Source: JAJPHW01 sp963799065 (GTDB lineage Bacteria > Acidobacteriota > Terriglobia > Terriglobales > Acidobacteriaceae). From it: 64,000 nt of DNA. Below are positions 60,948-64,000 of this stretch, piece by piece; the first letter of the stretch is position 1, and each line of letters begins with the position of its first letter. A program made the translations under genes and the position numbers. Under the pieces are notes generated by a model, which was given only the letters and a program-made list of their open reading frames with translations, did not search any database and was not told where the DNA came from. Location of the stretch: positions 1,674,001 to 1,738,000 of the forward strand of contig CAWCVJ010000001.1 in NCBI GenBank assembly GCA_963799065.1. Direction: 5' to 3'.

Positions 60948-63050
60948 ATGGCCACGTTGACCGTAGCTCCTCCGCCGTTACTCGCTCGCCAATCCCTCTC
61001 AGAATGGATTTTGCCCATTGCCGCAGTGGGCCTGGTGTTCGTGATGCTGGTGCCACTGCCCTCATTCTTGCTGGACGTCTTACTGGCGGCCAGCATGATG
61101 GCGTCGGTGCTAGTGTTGCTCTCGGCCATTCACATCCTGCGGCCAGCGCAATTTTCGGTCTTCCCCAGTTTGCTCTTGTTGCTAACGCTGTTTCGTCTCT
61201 CGCTCAATCTGGCCTCCAGCCGCCGCATCCTTCTGCACGGCAACGAAGGACCGGCAGCGGCGGGCAGAGTGATCGAAGCCTTCGGGCAATTCGTGGTTGG
61301 CGGCAACTACGTGGTCGGCTTTGTACTTTTCATCGCATTGATTGCCATTCAGTTCATCGTCGTCAGCCACGGTTCGGTGCGCACCGCCGAAGTCACGGCG
61401 CGCTTCACCCTCGATGCTCTGCCGGGCAAGCAGATGGCGATCGACTCCGATCTTAATGCAGGCTTGATCGACGAACACCAGGCCCGTGCGCGGCGGGCTC
61501 AAATCGCGCACGAGGCTGAGTTCTATGGCGCAATGGACGGCGCCGCCCGCTTCAATCAACGCGACTCAATTGCCACCATTCTAATTACGGCCGTCAACAT
61601 TGTCGCCGGTTTTCTAATCGGCGTCTTCCAACTGGATATTCCCTTCCGCGAAGCGCTCAAAACATACACCGTGTTGACCGTCGGCGACGGTCTGGTCACC
61701 ATGATTCCGTCGCTGCTGGTATCGCTGGCGGGCGGCATGGTCGTAACCCGCGCCTCTTCGGGTGCGAGCTTGTCGAGCGATTTGGGCAAGCAGCTCTTCG
61801 CTGGCAGGCGTCCTTTGTTTATCGCTTCCGGCGTGATGCTGGCGCTGTCGGCGATGCCCGGTCTGCCGAAATTCTCTTTCCTGCTCATGGCGGGCACAGC
61901 AGCCTTCCTCGGATGGCGAGCGCCCAAGCCAGTGGCGGACAGCGCGGCCGCGGACGTGCCTTCTGCGAATGGGGGCGGGATGGCCAAATCTGCTCCCGAA
62001 AAAAAGACCGGCGGAGAAGCCCTCGAAGACCTCATCAAGCTTGACGACTTGAGCCTCGAGATAGGATACGCGCTGGTTCCTCTGGTTGACGCGAAAAACG
62101 GCGGCCAACTGCTGGCCCGGGTGAAGGCCTTGCGCAGCAGTCTGGCGCAGCAGTTGGGATTCATCGTGCCCTCGGTGCATATCACCGACAACGCCCGTTT
62201 CAAACCACGCGAGTATGTGATTTCACTGCGTGGAGTGGAGGTGGCGCGATGGGAAATGCACGAGGACCATTTGTTGGCCATTAGTTCCGACGTCGCTCCC
62301 TCGTCGCTTGCGGGAATCGCCACCCGCGAACCTGCCTTCGGGGTGGCGGCGCAGTGGATTATTCCGGCGCTTCAGGGACAGGCCCTGGCTGGAGGCTTCG
62401 CGGTGGTCGATCAGACTTCGGTGCTGGCGACACATTTAGCCGAGGTCGTCAAACAACATGCGGGCGAACTGTTGACCCGGCAAGAGGTCAAGCGCCTGCT
62501 GGACAAACTGGGCGAGGCGCAACCCAAGCTGGTCGAAGAGTTGAGCCCCAAGCTTCTGTCCTTGGGCGAGGTGCAAAAGGTGTTGCAGCAATTGCTGAGA
62601 GAGCAGGTTTCCATCCGCGATTTACCGACGATTCTCGAAGCCATGCTCGATACGGCGGCCATAAGCAAGCATCCCGTGCTGTTGGTGGAAGCGGCTCGGC
62701 AAGCTCTCGGCCGGGCGCTGGTGCGCCCGCTGCTCACGCCCGAAGGCGGCCTGCGCGTGGTGACGCTCGACCCTGGGCTGGAAGAAGAAATCACGCGTGC
62801 GCTCGATCCTCAGGGAAGCAGCACCTCGCGCACCGGGTTGCAGCCGTCATTTGTGCGCCGCGTGCTCGAAGGCTTGCGCCGCATCGCCGGCGAGCAGGTC
62901 GACGTGGCCAGCCCGGTGTTGATGTGTTCGACACCGGCGCGCTTTCACCTCAAGCGGCTGCTGGAGCCATTTCTACCAAAGTTGGTGGTGCTGTCACCGG
63001 GCGAGATTCCTCCCATTGTGGCGGTGCAGTCGCTGGGAACGGTGAAGTGA
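60948..63050 (+). CDS. flhA: Flagellar export gate protein FlhA
   Basis: 700 residues with about eight N-terminal membrane helices (residues about 20-310), the FHIPEP-type loop (LNLASSRRILLHGNEGPAAAGRVIEAFGQFVVGGNYVVGFVLFI, FTLDALPGKQMAIDSDLNAGLI, EAEFYGAMDGAARFNQRDSIATI) and a large cytoplasmic domain (about 330-700) that docks chaperone-substrate complexes. It forms the nonameric export ring. Confidence 0.96.
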   Translation: MATLTVAPPPLLARQSLSEWILPIAAVGLVFVMLVPLPSFLLDVLLAASMMASVLVLLSAIHILRPAQFSVFPSLLLLLTLFRLSLNLASSRRILLHGNEGPAAAGRVIEAFGQFVVGGNYVVGFVLFIALIAIQFIVVSHGSVRTAEVTARFTLDALPGKQMAIDSDLNAGLIDEHQARARRAQIAHEAEFYGAMDGAARFNQRDSIATILITAVNIVAGFLIGVFQLDIPFREALKTYTVLTVGDGLVTMIPSLLVSLAGGMVVTRASSGASLSSDLGKQLFAGRRPLFIASGVMLALSAMPGLPKFSFLLMAGTAAFLGWRAPKPVADSAAADVPSANGGGMAKSAPEKKTGGEALEDLIKLDDLSLEIGYALVPLVDAKNGGQLLARVKALRSSLAQQLGFIVPSVHITDNARFKPREYVISLRGVEVARWEMHEDHLLAISSDVAPSSLAGIATREPAFGVAAQWIIPALQGQALAGGFAVVDQTSVLATHLAEVVKQHAGELLTRQEVKRLLDKLGEAQPKLVEELSPKLLSLGEVQKVLQQLLREQVSIRDLPTILEAMLDTAAISKHPVLLVEAARQALGRALVRPLLTPEGGLRVVTLDPGLEEEITRALDPQGSSTSRTGLQPSFVRRVLEGLRRIAGEQVDVASPVLMCSTPARFHLKRLLEPFLPKLVVLSPGEIPPIVAVQSLGTVK

Positions 63051-63087
63051 GCGCCAGGGATGACAGGAAGTGAGTCTTTGGGTATGG

Positions 63088-63101
63088 TGGTTCGCGAACC
63101 A
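63088..63101. promoter_or_regulatory. Perfect 14-base palindrome before fliA
   Basis: TGGTTCGCGAACCA is its own reverse complement, lies in the 91-base gap between flhA and fliA and is 40 bases before the fliA ATG. It is a candidate operator; nothing else in the gap stands out. Confidence 0.45.
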
Positions 63102-63141
63102 GGACACCGAGGGAGTAGGGAAACGAAGTGGGGAAACAACG

Positions 63142-63972
63142 ATGAGCGAAAGAGCCGCACACCACGCAACCGCAGCAGATTCGGTGAAGCAAACCAGCCT
63201 GCAAGCGTATACCGCATGGGATGAGAACGCCGACCGGGAGCGGTTGTTGAACGAACAGTTGCCGCAGGTACGCTATATCGCCCGCCGCATCCATGAGCGG
63301 CTGCCGCGCCATGTGCCGTTCGAAGACTTGGTCCATGCGGGAGTGCTTGGGTTGATGGATGCGTTGAACAAGTTCGATCGCGGCAAGCACGTGCAATTTG
63401 GTTCGTACGCCAAGTTTCGCATTCGCGGCGCGATTCTCGACAGCCTGCGCGAAATGGATTGGAGCCCGCGCGATTTGCGCCGCAAGAGCCGGCAGGTGGA
63501 GGAGGCGCACAACAAACTACGTTTGGAGTTGGGGCGCAATCCCAATGAGCCGGAACTGGCGGTGGAATTGGGCATGGAGCTGCGCACGCTGCAACTTCTA
63601 CTGGGCGAAATTGACGGACTCGAGGTCGGCAGCCTGCGGATTCAGTCGTCGCGCGACGGCAGCGACGAAGATATGTGCGAGTACCTGCCGAACGATCCGG
63701 AGGAGACGCCGTTGGTGATTTGTTTGCGCTCGGAGATGAAAGAGCTATTAAGCAAAGCGATCTCCGACCTTCCGGAAAAAGAACGGCAGGTGATGGCACT
63801 CTACTACTTCGAGGAACTCACCATGAAAGAAGTGGGGGGGGTATTGGGCGTAGGCGAATCGCGGGTCTCGCAGATTCACTCGATGGCGGTGGTGCGCTTG
63901 CGGGCTCGCATGGCCGAACTTACCGCCATACCGTCGCTGGAACGCGCGCGGAAAGCGGCGGCCGGAGCCTAG
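63142..63972 (+). CDS. fliA: Flagellar sigma factor FliA (sigma-28)
   Basis: 276 residues of a FliA/WhiG-type sigma: region 2 (LPQVRYIARRIHERLPRHVPFEDLVHAGVLGLMDALNKFDRGKHVQFGSYAKFRIRGAILDSLREMDWSPRDLRRK), region 3 and region 4 (ISDLPEKERQVMALYYFEELTMKEVGGVLGVGESRVSQIHSMAVVRLRARM). It directs late flagellar genes. ATG 63142 is preferred over a longer frame from 63070 that crosses the palindrome. No flhF or flhG lies between flhA and fliA. Confidence 0.95.
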   Translation: MSERAAHHATAADSVKQTSLQAYTAWDENADRERLLNEQLPQVRYIARRIHERLPRHVPFEDLVHAGVLGLMDALNKFDRGKHVQFGSYAKFRIRGAILDSLREMDWSPRDLRRKSRQVEEAHNKLRLELGRNPNEPELAVELGMELRTLQLLLGEIDGLEVGSLRIQSSRDGSDEDMCEYLPNDPEETPLVICLRSEMKELLSKAISDLPEKERQVMALYYFEELTMKEVGGVLGVGESRVSQIHSMAVVRLRARMAELTAIPSLERARKAAAGA

Positions 63973-64000
63973 GCGCGGGCGGACTGCGATTTCACCATAG

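Noticed and set aside
1..64000. tRNA, rRNA or CRISPR arrays
   Set aside because: No T-loop/acceptor patterns, rRNA-like stretches or regularly spaced repeats were found by eye.

Overview
The window reads as one contiguous piece of a bacterial chromosome with moderately high GC, dense coding and no rRNA, tRNA, CRISPR array, IS element or prophage that I could recognise. The gene set and style point to Acidobacteriota, most likely Terriglobia/Acidobacteriia (inference from recall, not from a search). Supporting signs are a Terriglobia-style SecA N-terminus, many TTG and GTG starts, small REP-like extragenic hairpins, and neighbourhoods such as NfeD-SPFH, DUF4097 next to an ECF sigma, and asd-lysC-dapB-dapA-dapD.

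Layout. 1-11.3 kb: the 5' two-thirds of secA (minus strand); a ligase-ACP-acyltransferase gene broken by two +1 shifts; overlapping xerD-xerC-like recombinases; a DUF72 gene and a LigD-type polymerase-domain gene; an Smr-like ORF whose best start is AUC; pepA; a secreted M48 protease. 11.3-14.3 kb: an AhpD-like selenoprotein gene with an in-frame UGA and a bSECIS-like hairpin, an APC permease and galT (all minus). 14.4-24 kb: mutS, then nagZ-anmK-substrate-binding lipoprotein (cell-wall recycling), type I-beta DAHP synthase, a DUF429-like orphan and a YVTN beta-propeller. 24-31.9 kb: NfeD protease, SPFH protein, SPOR protein, ECF sigma with zinc-finger anti-sigma and DUF4097 protein, shikimate kinase, a secreted protein and an AI-2E family permease. 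31.9-37.2 kb: the lysine/diaminopimelate operon, in which DapA carries a Cys/His-rich C-terminal extension. 37.2-43.2 kb: a VapBC-like pair with an operator-like inverted repeat, a HAD phosphatase, an EcsC-like protein, RNase J, and a second sigma/anti-sigma pair.

43.3-64 kb is a flagellar cluster: two sigma-54 activators flanking a histidine kinase, then flgBC-fliEFGHIJK-flgDE and fliNOPQR-flhBA-fliA. The regulators would drive the structural genes through RpoN, and a good -24/-12 element lies just before fliN. Several parts depart from the textbook: FlgD is only its N-terminal module, FliO has no membrane anchor, FlhB has NPDE where NPTH is expected, and the first activator lacks a DNA-binding domain. 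fliM, fliL, flhF and flhG are absent from the window.

Most interesting items: the CxxU selenoprotein, the probable AUC start, the DapA fusion, the FlhB cleavage-site variant, and the doubly frameshifted trifunctional lipid gene. I found no clearly new multi-gene system. No intergenic stretch exceeds about 300 bases; the longest (26957-27217 and 56944-57239) are described under the elements inside them.
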